Below, one piece after another: positions 55,601 to 64,000 of a DNA stretch of 64,000 nt (position 1 is its first letter; the number at the start of each line of letters is the position of its first letter). The notes beneath the pieces were generated by a model. It ran no database searches. It saw only the letters and a program-made list of their open reading frames with translations, and was not told the origin of the DNA. The stretch is from contig OU342809.1 of NCBI GenBank assembly GCA_910591455.2, positions 11,301,815-11,365,814 on the forward strand, given 5' to 3'. Position numbers and translations under genes: made by a program. This DNA comes from Pholis gunnellus. Lineage: Eukaryota; Chordata; Actinopteri; Perciformes; Pholidae.

Positions 55601-58600
55601 GTTTTTTGTGCCTTCTGTCTTTCTTCTATCACTGCAGGAGATGTTTGATTGTTGATTTTGTCCCTTCAGGCCCTTCTGGCTGATGATTCTCTTGGCTGTG
55701 TTGATTCAACATATCACCGGCAGGTTTTGCTTCATCAAGAAAACAGCAGGCACGCGAGACCTAGACAACAGGTGAGTCACTATATTCAAAGCCATGTTTT
55801 ATCTCACGTTCATTCATTTTATGGTTTTACTGTCAGATAATTGCAGCATTGTCCTCTATGTTTAATGCATCCTATGTTGTCTTACAGGGGTAATCTGTTC
55901 CTGCTGACGTACCTGCTGTTTCCAGTCAATGTTCTGATCGGGGTGCTACTGGCAGCGTGGCGCATTATCATCACAGCTCTGTTCAACATTGTCCACATGG
56001 GACGCATGGACATCAGTCTTCTTAACCGCAATGTGGAGGCGTTTGACCCAGGTGAGAGGGTTATTCTGCTCTGAGTACAGACGGTGATCAGCACAACCAA
56101 TAATGTCACTGTCTGGTATGCTGACCCGTCTAAAGCAGTAGGTCAAGTTCAACGTTGTCTGCATTAAAAATAAATCTTTATACAAAGGATAGCTTGTACC
56201 TTAGACTCTCTGGGTTAATTTTTTGCTCAAATTAAAAAGCAAGGCATTGCTTGGGAAGTCAATGTCTTTGATGTATTTTACATTTTCCTACATTTCTTTT
56301 GCTTTTAGTCTCAGACACACAATGTTAACATATTCATTGCTATTAACATCATGCTTTTACCTTTGTATATGACACTGTGCTTTTTTCCGCTTTCACTGTG
56401 GAGGCTTAAAAAGAAGCAATTACCTGTGAGCAAATGCACTTTTACTGATTCTACTTAGAGGCCAGAAATGCGTATCCTTTCCACTTTACCCAGCTAGCAG
56501 CCCGCTGCAGCTCCTATGATATCTGTATTCTGTGCAGTGGACTCTAATTGCACACCGATCTCTGAAATGGCTGCAGATTTAAGACATCTGTTGTCAGGAA
56601 AAAGCAGGTGGTTTAAAAAAAAAAGGAAGTGTGATTGTATGGCCCATTATGTGTGATTGCCTCAAAGCCAACATGGGGTGTAGTCCTATATGTTTATTGC
56701 TTTTGCCCAGTCAGAGTGATCCCCCCTCCCCGTGTCTGTCTGCAGCCTACCGCTGCTATGCTCATTATCTAAAGATTGAGGTGAGCCAGTCGCACCCTGT
56801 GATGAAGGCCTTCTGCGGGATGCTGCTGCAGTCCATGGGCCAGGAGAGCAATGCTGCACAGAGGTCACGGGATGCTGAAGAGGGTCTGTAGCACAAACCT
56901 CACATCTTGTCTACACTCATTAAGTGATGATGATTCAGCTCACACTGTGGGCTCAGTGTATTCTTATACAGTTGAAGGATGAGGCTGGTGTTTTTCTATG
57001 TCGTTCTTTTAGTCCTTAGTCCTTTCCGAATAATTTCTTAATTCCCGACCCCGTTCCCTACACAAGCACTTTCATTCTTACTGAAAAGAAAACGGGTCAC
57101 AAATATGTTGTTTATTTTTTTTAAAAAGGTCAATAATTTCCTTGAACAGCTGGGCACTGTAGTTTTAGTCAAATATTCGTCAAACTGCAGTAAATCATGC
57201 ATTTTGTTGGGGACTATTTCATGGCATTAGTAAATATTTTGTGCTCTACTGGGTATTTACAACAGCGGGGTGATGTATGGGGAATTTATTTAAAAATAAA
57301 CTACAGTGTCCATGTTTATGGTAATGTGTGCAACAATGTGGCTCATTGATGTTGTTTCTAATCGTTTTTGGATGACAGTGGAGGTCTATGGCCCAGATGA
57401 ATAAGGTGCATTTGGTTTTGGCTGCACAGGCAATACTTGTTTGAAGGATCAACTCATTGTTGGTTTTCGTCTTTTCATGATAATAAGAAAAATGTAGAAT
57501 AAGCCAGTCTTGTCCTCTAATGTAGATATGAACGTTTATCTTTAAAGTCAGTGCAGCGTCTTTCATTTCTCCAGAGAGGTTGAGAATTTAGTGGCAGGTC
57601 ACTGTTTCACATAATCAGATCATAACACTGTAGAAGAAATGAAAGCTTAGCCATTCTGATTTAATATGTCAGGAGAAAATTGAGTCACACGGTGGAATAA
57701 TTTACAGTCCTGCTGCTAGTCTCAATCAAATCTGTCATAAACTAATCAGCTGTCCATTATGGCGTGCCCACACTTGTCTGAGCCCTCAGCTTCTGTCACC
57801 AAGAGACAATGTAGTCCTATGTGTTGCCGTTATACACATTATTCAACCAACGTATAATTTATGTAATTCATACAAAATATGAGAAGCTACTTTGAGGCTG
57901 GTTGCTGATCTGTAGGTGATAGTCGCCTACACGTGGAATGACAAGAGGACATTATAGTGACAAATTAGCAGGAAAATGCATCATTCAACTCTGCCTGGCT
58001 TCTTGTCACAGCTGAGTCCAATTACACATGTGCTGTGGAGATGTTGCTTGTTTGCATCCACAGAACAATGCTTTATCAGAAATAATCTATTGTTTTACAA
58101 AGATTAGTTCTCCAGTATGCTGATTACACAGATGAGCTACGATAATTGCCTGTTTCGTATTCATGTAGCCCAAGGGGCTTAAGCTTTCAGTGTGTTAATG
58201 GCATGCCCAATATGCTGGCTCCATGCTTAGAGGATTAGAATATGATTGCTTTCTATTATTACTCTTTCTGAAGCTGGTCCTCAGAGGCCTTAAAGTCGTT
58301 TCCCATTTCAGTTAAGATTAAAAAAAAGGTTATTCTTGTGACAATATGACTTATGTATGACATACCATTGGTGCTATCATGATTTCTGAATGTCCTCAGG
58401 GATCCAGCTGGTCAATCAGGAGAAGAAACAGCTAAAAGTCTCCAGTGCAAAGAGGGCCCGCCGGCACTGGCAGCTCCTCTACACTCTGGTCAACAACCCC
58501 TCCCTGGTTGGAACCAGGAAGCACTTCCAGCGTCAGGCCGCAGAGAGCTTTGTGAATGGAAGCCTCAACCGCAGCGCCAAGGAGGGGAGCAAAAAGGAGG

Positions 58601-58638
58601 CAGCGACCAAGGAGGCAGAGACCGCTGCCAGCAACTGA
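46686..58638 (+). CDS. stra6: stra6, receptor for retinol-binding protein / vitamin A transporter (17 coding exons)
   Basis: Exons: 46686-46756, 48079-48145, 49006-49088, 50104-50237, 50770-50936, 51783-51908, 52741-52811, 53439-53518, 53615-53676, 53825-53987, 54200-54275, 54697-54830, 55283-55400, 55670-55771, 55888-56051, 56746-56883, 58400-58638. Total 1995 nt, 664 aa plus TGA stop, all junctions in phase; family members are about 667-670 aa. The product starts MDKDVIDDYEYPDLDPLP, then PCDPTADDRLYHIC. The first membrane helix is about residues 36-58 and several more follow. Diagnostic blocks are YYPALYYPLLACGTLHNKVG, SLPQIACLAFLSFQYPL, IRPSRPALVCWMG, LKIEVSQSHPVMKAFCG and, near the C-terminus, WQLLYTLVNNPSLVG. 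STRA6 sits in the plasma membrane, takes retinol from circulating RBP4 and associates with calmodulin. Two basic runs (KKILKKKKPTK and KRARR) face the cytosol. The last donor is weak (gtctgt). Confidence 0.97.
52361..52428 (+). repeat. C-rich low-complexity tract in a stra6 intron
   Basis: Poly-C interrupted by single A or T, including about 19 consecutive C. The Gly-rich minus-strand frame over it is an artefact of the tract. Confidence 0.95.
52471..52530 (+). repeat. two-copy 30-bp tandem duplication in a stra6 intron
   Basis: CTTATCTTAAGGAGGCTTAT followed by TTTGTGACAA at 52471, repeated at 52501 with a single difference at the last-but-one base. It lies about 40 bp after the C-rich tract. 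Confidence 0.95.
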
Positions 58639-59445
58639 AAATGAATGTAACCCTGATTAAGGATTGGTACAAAGTCTCTTCTGGTTTTGGGCAAGTTCTA
58701 AAGTCAAATTATTTGTCCACTATAAGTGCACTTATAGTCCAGCGCCACATGTAGAGATATTCACCAAGCCTTTCCTGCCTGGAGATTGTGCCTCCTCTTT
58801 GTGCTCTTCATGTTAAACTGGTTGTTTATATGAGGGCCACCGTCTCCTGTCTGATGTGAGAGCTTGTGTGGCACTGCTCTCCCAACTGAACACCGTCATT
58901 ATGTGTGTGTCATTTTCTGTGCATTTATGTGCTTATTTTGGGATGGCACTAATTTGCTTTATGTTTTAACCTGTAGGTTAATCGCATTTGTTTTCCAATA
59001 TGTATTTATCATATAGGGCAGGTAATGCAAATTTGTTGTCGCCCAAACTAAACGCATGCATTCCACTGAAGCATCCTTTTAATGAGGGTAATAATATGTT
59101 GATTATTTCACTATTTATGAATTTACATAATGAGGTGTTTTCATGGACAGGGTAATCATTTTTATTTTTGTTCAATTGTGCTCATTTTGTGTAATTAACA
59201 ATAACCTGTGGAATAGGAACTACTAGACAAATTAAACTATGTATTTTCTGTTTTATTTGTAGATCTAAGTCCCAAACCACTTGCTGCTTCCAGCGGTTTC
59301 TTATTTTTGTCTTTTCTCGTTTCTGATATTTCCCAACTTGACATCGTGGTCTCTGCATTATCCTGTCGACTCTTAAGTAAAAATATGAACTCCCGAATTT
59401 TCCTTCTGATCACTTTGTAAATAAAACCTATACAATAGTTTTCTC
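58639..59445 (+). other. stra6: stra6 3' UTR with poly(A) signal
   Basis: Non-coding sequence after the TGA. An AATAAA hexamer at 59420-59425 gives a likely cleavage site near 59440. No open frame of note. Confidence 0.65.
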
Positions 59446-61042
59446 TTTTACATAATTTAAAGTATTAAAATATTTAATTCTAGAGTGGGTTATTTTAAAT
59501 GCATGGTGTGATGCTGTTAAGCGAAATGAACTGTGCAGGGCCAAAATGAATATGAAGACAAAGGGAGGCTTTGTGTTGATCATCGCTTTCAAACGCAGCA
59601 GTTTTCTTTACCTTCTACATAAACACACACTCCAAAATCGCGGAGCCTGTTTTTCGTATTTTGTTATGCAATATATATAGAAAAATATGACAGACATCGA
59701 AACAAACTCCCATAATGAAAAGGCATCAAAAGAAGAAAGATCCATTCATAATAATTAACTGGGCTGAAATCTGAATCGAAACTGGAAGTATCAAATTGTA
59801 AGCTATAGGTTATTACATGTTTTATTATTTCAGATACATTTTGAAAATGTTAATTTTTTTTCTGAAATAATTCAGACAAATCCAGAAGATATTTGGTATA
59901 GTTTCATGTTTTATTAATTCCACTTACATAAAATGATATCAAAAAATCTTAAAAGGTCACGGCTTTTGTTTTCCGTTTGGTTTTACAACAGTTCACAAAA
60001 ACTCACTATATGCATCCAATTACAAGACAGTGAAGCCGCCAGACACCCAGTGCGTCCTTTTGTTGAGGCTTCATAGAAACTCACCGTCGTAAAAAAATAA
60101 TAATTTCAATTGACATGGCTTTACATCACAGGTTGACAGTAACATCTAAAGTCCTATAGACTACACTAATAAAAACCACACAAGGAAATAGGCTACGTGA
60201 CATGCCATGGACACGTTCATTGTAAAAAGCGAGAGTAAGCAAGCACCCGTTAATTAAGAGGTCAAAGTCGCACATTTTTAAAGCCTTACATTACGTCAAA
60301 CAACATTTTGTGGGTAAATTACCTGGGATTTCCCGTCAAGCACAACACAGTTGAAAGTGAAAATTCCCTTGTTTTGGTCTCACAGGACAGCGGGCAGGTC
60401 AGCACCGAAACCAAATATCTGCATCTAGTATCATTTAATCAAATACCGCCATCCAAATCTGCGAGTGGACGAGTCAAGTGGAGGCGCAGTGTCGGCACCT
60501 GAGGACATGGCAATAGGCCGGTGAGAGAGACGCACACAGCTAAGACAGAGCAATTGGTCCCTGATGTCACTTTAATTAAAATGGCTTTTAAAAAATATGG
60601 CACTTGTTCTTTTTTTTTTTTTGCTCTCTAAACCGTAAATACATTTTAACATCGTTTGTTTTTTTGCCTCCGTTGAACTCCGCGCGCCACAGTTTGCACA
60701 ATTTGCGCCCATACCGTGTCTGTCCTGCAGAAAGGGAACATTTTGCTGCTTTCTTGTCAGTTTTGAGGTCTTACAAACTGTAGAAATCTGTGCTTGCATT
60801 GTAAATTGATGTTGCTTAATTTAACCTTACAGTAGACTACAAATGTCACATGAATTAATTCACAATCTCAAGTGATTGACGGACTACTTTCTGAGGTAAA
60901 AAAAAAATGTAAAAGATCCACCTTTTTTTGTATGAGAAGCCATCGTTGTTCACGTGAAGTGATAGTGGTTGCGTTACAGACTTAAATGTAGGCTGCTTGA
61001 AAGTAAAATATTTTACAGTATACTCGCAGACGTCAGCGGAGC
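59446..61042 (-). other. islr2: islr2 3' UTR and stra6-islr2 intergenic gap
   Basis: No coding frame. Minus-strand AATAAA candidates (TTTATT on the plus strand) lie at 59910-59915 and 59821-59826, so islr2 may have a 1.1-kb 3' UTR covering most of this interval and leaving about 0.4 kb between the convergent transcripts. Confidence 0.45.
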
Positions 61043-63175
61043 TCAGCGGCTTGGCTGCTTGTAGTTGCCGTTGATCTCCTCCGAGATGTTGACTGCCTCC
61101 GCTCCCAGCGGTAATCTGTCACTGTACTCCGAGCCCACTTCAAACTCCTCCTGGTTGGTTTTGGATGAGGATCCGGGGATGGACTCTGTCACCACGCTCC
61201 CCTCAACCTCCCCGTCTCCTTCCTCATCATCAGCCTCTCCCTCGCCTAACTCGCTGGGGTCGAAGGTTTTCTCTGACTCCACAAAAGACGCCCTGGGATC
61301 AAAATCTCCTGTCATCTGTTTCTCCAGCTGATCTGGATTCTGAGCCTTCATGATCAGCTTGTAGGTCTTGCCTTGGTACTTGTATAACAAATGGCAGCAG
61401 GTGGCCCCCAGTAAGGGAACAGTGGCCAGACCCAGTAGGAAAATGCTAACAACCACGATGATAAGCAGGGAGGGGATCTTCTTCCTGGTTGTGAAGACCA
61501 CTTGGACTTGGCAGTCCTGCCCCCCATAGGTGAGACAAAGTGTGTAATTGGTGCCAGGGTGTAAACCATGGAAGCGATAGGCGTTAACCCCCTCCTCTAT
61601 GTTGGACCACTGAACCATGGAGTGTCCATTGCCTGTATTTACACAGAGGTAGAGCATGTCCAAGGTGGCTTTACTGGATGAGGACTGGGACAGACCAAAG
61701 GCCTCTTTATTCACCGTTTCCTGGTTTTCAGTGTGACTCACATGAAGGTTAGATTTGCTGCTGGGAAGCTGCAGCGGATTCAGCTGCACTTTGGCCTCCG
61801 TCTCTGACACTTCTAACGCAATAACACCAAAATCAAACGTGTACTGCTTCAGGTCATCCAAGCTCAGGTTGAAGGCGTGGTTGGAGATGTATTCACTGCT
61901 TTCTCTCACGCCGCATTTGCTCGCAAAGGTGGGGTCCTTTGAAACACCGCCGCCCTGCCCCGGGCTGGCACTTTTGTCTGATGAACCTTCAGGGCTGCCC
62001 TTTGTCTTTCCGTCAGGCTTGGTCCAGTTGATCACATTGTTTTTTGAGCTATTGGGCTCTCCAGGCTTTTTACCAGATGGACGGATCTTGTCCAGCACAG
62101 AATCGGGCTTTGAGTCGCTGCCATGTTTTTGGGTGACTGCCATAACCACTTTAACACTGCTTTCCGCCCTACCTAATTCATTCACCGCAGAGCAGCTGTA
62201 ATTTCCATCTTCCTTTTTACTCATTCGAGAGACGATGAGAGAGCCGTTTCTAAAGACGAGGAATCGATCATTGGTTGTTTTATCATTGATTGGCGTGTCA
62301 TCAATCTCTCCAGTGGACGGCAAGGGGAACAACAAATTCTGATTTCCTGCAGTCACCTCCCAGCTGACCTGTGGTGTGGGGCTCCCTTTTGTCTCACAAT
62401 TTAAGATGACCATGAATCCCTCGTTGAGCTCTGTGTTCTCAATGTTGGGCTGGGAGGTTATTGTGACAGTAGGGGCCATACAGTCCAGTTTGGGAATCAG
62501 TGTCACCATTGTACCCTTCAGGTGTTCAGGGGCCTCACATACAATTGATTTTGGCTCGGGGATGGGAATCTTAATTGTCGTGATCCAATCCCTCAGCCAC
62601 TCCAGGCTGCAGGAGCATGTGAAGGGGTTGTTATAAATCTGTAGGTGAGACATGGAGGAGAGAGCACTGAAGGTACCCTGCACAATGGTGATAAACTTGT
62701 TGTTGTTGATGCGCAGCGACCGTAAGTCTTTGAGAGTGGAAAAGGCGTCCTTTGGAAGGTTCACCATCTCATTGTTGTTCATTTTCAGAAGCTGCAGGGC
62801 TGTGAGGTTGGCCAGATCCTCCCAGGGAAAGTTCACGATTTTGTTGTAGCTGATGTCCAGGTTGCGTAGCTGGATCAGGGGGGCCAAGGAGTCGGTTTCT
62901 ATTGTAACTATCTCATTGTGGGCCAGCCAGAGAGAGGAGACCTGTGTGATATTGATGAAGCTTTTACTTTTCAGTAATTTGATCTTGTTGGCAGAAAGGC
63001 TCAAGGTGGTAACATTGGTGGGGAGACCCACTGGTACCACCAGCAGGTCTTTGTAAGCACAGTCAGCAAACTGGTGGGCAGATTTGTCCTGGCAGCTGCA
63101 GAGCTCTGGACAGCACTGCACATTGCCAACCACAGTTGTCCACAAGGCAAGGAGCTGCAGGAGCCGTCTCGCCAT
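61043..63175 (-). CDS. islr2: islr2 (Linx), LRR and Ig domain neuronal membrane protein
   Basis: One uninterrupted coding exon, 710 aa. The ATG at 63175 begins MARRLLQLLALW and has a good Kozak context (A at -3, G at +4). A signal peptide of about 21 residues is followed by an LRR N-cap (CPELCSCQ), about five leucine-rich repeats (residues 45-180), an LRR C-cap (NPFTCSCSLEWLRDW, about 182 onward) and an Ig C2 domain with cysteines near 258 (LNCETKG) and 328 (YSCSAVNE). Then come a Ser/Gly/Lys-rich linker, a FN3-like segment with EEGVNAYRFHGLHPGTNYTL, a membrane helix at about 568-595 and an acidic tail ending in SEYSDRLPLGAEAVNIS and EINGNY. The tail is nearly identical to mammalian ISLR2, and the full-length tail and membrane helix separate it from the shorter secreted ISLR. 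ISLR2 modulates Trk receptors and guides axons. The paralogue islr, next to ISLR2 in human, is absent here. Confidence 0.97.
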   Translation of the reverse strand: MARRLLQLLALWTTVVGNVQCCPELCSCQDKSAHQFADCAYKDLLVVPVGLPTNVTTLSLSANKIKLLKSKSFINITQVSSLWLAHNEIVTIETDSLAPLIQLRNLDISYNKIVNFPWEDLANLTALQLLKMNNNEMVNLPKDAFSTLKDLRSLRINNNKFITIVQGTFSALSSMSHLQIYNNPFTCSCSLEWLRDWITTIKIPIPEPKSIVCEAPEHLKGTMVTLIPKLDCMAPTVTITSQPNIENTELNEGFMVILNCETKGSPTPQVSWEVTAGNQNLLFPLPSTGEIDDTPINDKTTNDRFLVFRNGSLIVSRMSKKEDGNYSCSAVNELGRAESSVKVVMAVTQKHGSDSKPDSVLDKIRPSGKKPGEPNSSKNNVINWTKPDGKTKGSPEGSSDKSASPGQGGGVSKDPTFASKCGVRESSEYISNHAFNLSLDDLKQYTFDFGVIALEVSETEAKVQLNPLQLPSSKSNLHVSHTENQETVNKEAFGLSQSSSSKATLDMLYLCVNTGNGHSMVQWSNIEEGVNAYRFHGLHPGTNYTLCLTYGGQDCQVQVVFTTRKKIPSLLIIVVVSIFLLGLATVPLLGATCCHLLYKYQGKTYKLIMKAQNPDQLEKQMTGDFDPRASFVESEKTFDPSELGEGEADDEEGDGEVEGSVVTESIPGSSSKTNQEEFEVGSEYSDRLPLGAEAVNISEEINGNYKQPSR

Positions 63176-63184
63176 TTTCTGCAC
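63176..63184 (-). other. islr2: islr2 5' UTR remnant at a splice acceptor
   Basis: On the minus strand TGATGCTTGCAG precedes GTGCAGAAA and then the ATG. This is a good acceptor nine bases before the start codon, so at least one non-coding 5' exon lies further right. It also argues against any start upstream of 63175. Confidence 0.6.
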
Positions 63185-64000
63185 CTGCAAGCATCAATTA
63201 TCAGACATTAATGGAAGGTCAAATTTTAACCAGACAATAACATAACATCCATTATAGCAGCGGAAACGCACTGTGGAAGCTTTTACATTTCATATCCACT
63301 CAAATGTGTTTTATTGAGTAGGTTGTTTTTTTAAAGGGGAATCAAAGCACGGTAATGCAGCTCAGAATGTCATTACAAACTCGTAAAATGAAAGAAACAG
63401 AAAACAAAAACAACCCTAGAGGAATACTGCTGTCATACAATATGATTCAACGCATAACATAGCAAAGTTCCTGTTGTTTCACATGGTACTTTAACCAATG
63501 CACTGCACTAAAAAGACATGTGTGGAAGTCCGAGCACGTTAGAAAAGCATAAATGCACATATGCTGAGTGTCATATTTGCAGCAATGTCAGGGTCATGTG
63601 GTCTCTCCTGCTCTGAGCGCGTCTCCACAATACTGTGCGGACAAACTGGCGCTTTTTTGGTGATAACACCTTAGATTTTTACAGTTAAACAAAAACATTT
63701 CACTTTTAGCAAGAGTTGATTGACATAATTACCAATGTCAGTTTACATAGAGGTATATTTTGCACATATATGCCCTTGTGATTTATCAGAGTTACCCTAC
63801 AGGGCGATGTTTTCCACATTAGCTTAGATCTGGATGCTTCTTTTTTCATCCTTTACCGACAGTAACTGCCCCATTAAATCATCTTACCTTTCCAATTTTA
63901 ACTTCAATTCCTGTGTCTTATCAATCACTTCCCGGAGTTTACAATCCTCTAAAACAAGTTTAATGGCCGAAAAAACTCGAGTCCTCATATGTAGTTGATC
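63185..64000 (-). other. islr2: islr2 5' intron / upstream region
   Basis: No coding sequence. It should be part of the intron between the non-coding first exon(s) and the coding exon. I see no recognisable promoter here. Confidence 0.45.

Noticed and set aside
61755..62201. 148-codon plus-strand open frame opposite islr2
   Set aside because: Antisense shadow of the conserved islr2 coding sequence.
63176..63190. Upstream in-frame TTG start for islr2
   Set aside because: Non-ATG, and it lies across a splice acceptor just before the good ATG at 63175.

Overview
This is a vertebrate nuclear window, almost certainly from a ray-finned (acanthomorph-type) teleost. Genes have short coding exons with GT-AG introns. 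CA/TG microsatellites are abundant. Several interspersed repeats of a kind common in spiny-rayed fish are present. The gene order matches the human 15q24 block CYP11A1 - CCDC33 - STRA6 - ISLR2, with all relative orientations kept. There are no operons, CRISPR arrays, phage or other prokaryotic systems, and I recognised no tRNA, rRNA or microRNA gene.

Layout. (1) 134-1286, + strand: the last five coding exons of cyp11a1, the cholesterol side-chain cleavage P450; the 5' half lies left of the window. (2) 2092 to about 43.2 kb, - strand: ccdc33. Its eight 3' coding exons (2092-6429, 335 codons plus stop) are clean, in phase and encode a coiled-coil region. The upstream C2-like half is scattered as small exons at about 20.1, 20.4, 24.8, 26.6, 27.06, 29.2, 41.5 and 43.1 kb. 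These are much less certain, and one has an in-frame TGA. (3) 46686-58638, + strand: stra6, complete, 17 coding exons, 664 aa, the retinol-binding-protein receptor and vitamin A transporter. (4) 61043-63175, - strand: islr2 (Linx), one coding exon, 710 aa, a neuronal LRR/Ig membrane protein.

cyp11a1 and ccdc33 are tail-to-tail, ccdc33 and stra6 are head-to-head, and stra6 and islr2 are tail-to-tail. About 35 kb of the window is ccdc33 intron. It holds microsatellites, three recognisable interspersed repeats and several stretches that look like conserved non-coding elements. The genes do not form one pathway: cyp11a1 starts steroid synthesis, stra6 imports retinol, ccdc33 is a sperm/cilium-type coiled-coil protein and islr2 acts in axon guidance. 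The block is best seen as conserved synteny.

I found no previously undescribed multi-gene system. The items most worth checking are the apparent erosion or alternative splicing of the N-terminal half of ccdc33, a weak last donor in stra6 that would give a truncated receptor if unused, and candidate enhancers inside the ccdc33 introns. Comparisons with human or zebrafish proteins are from memory and no search was run.
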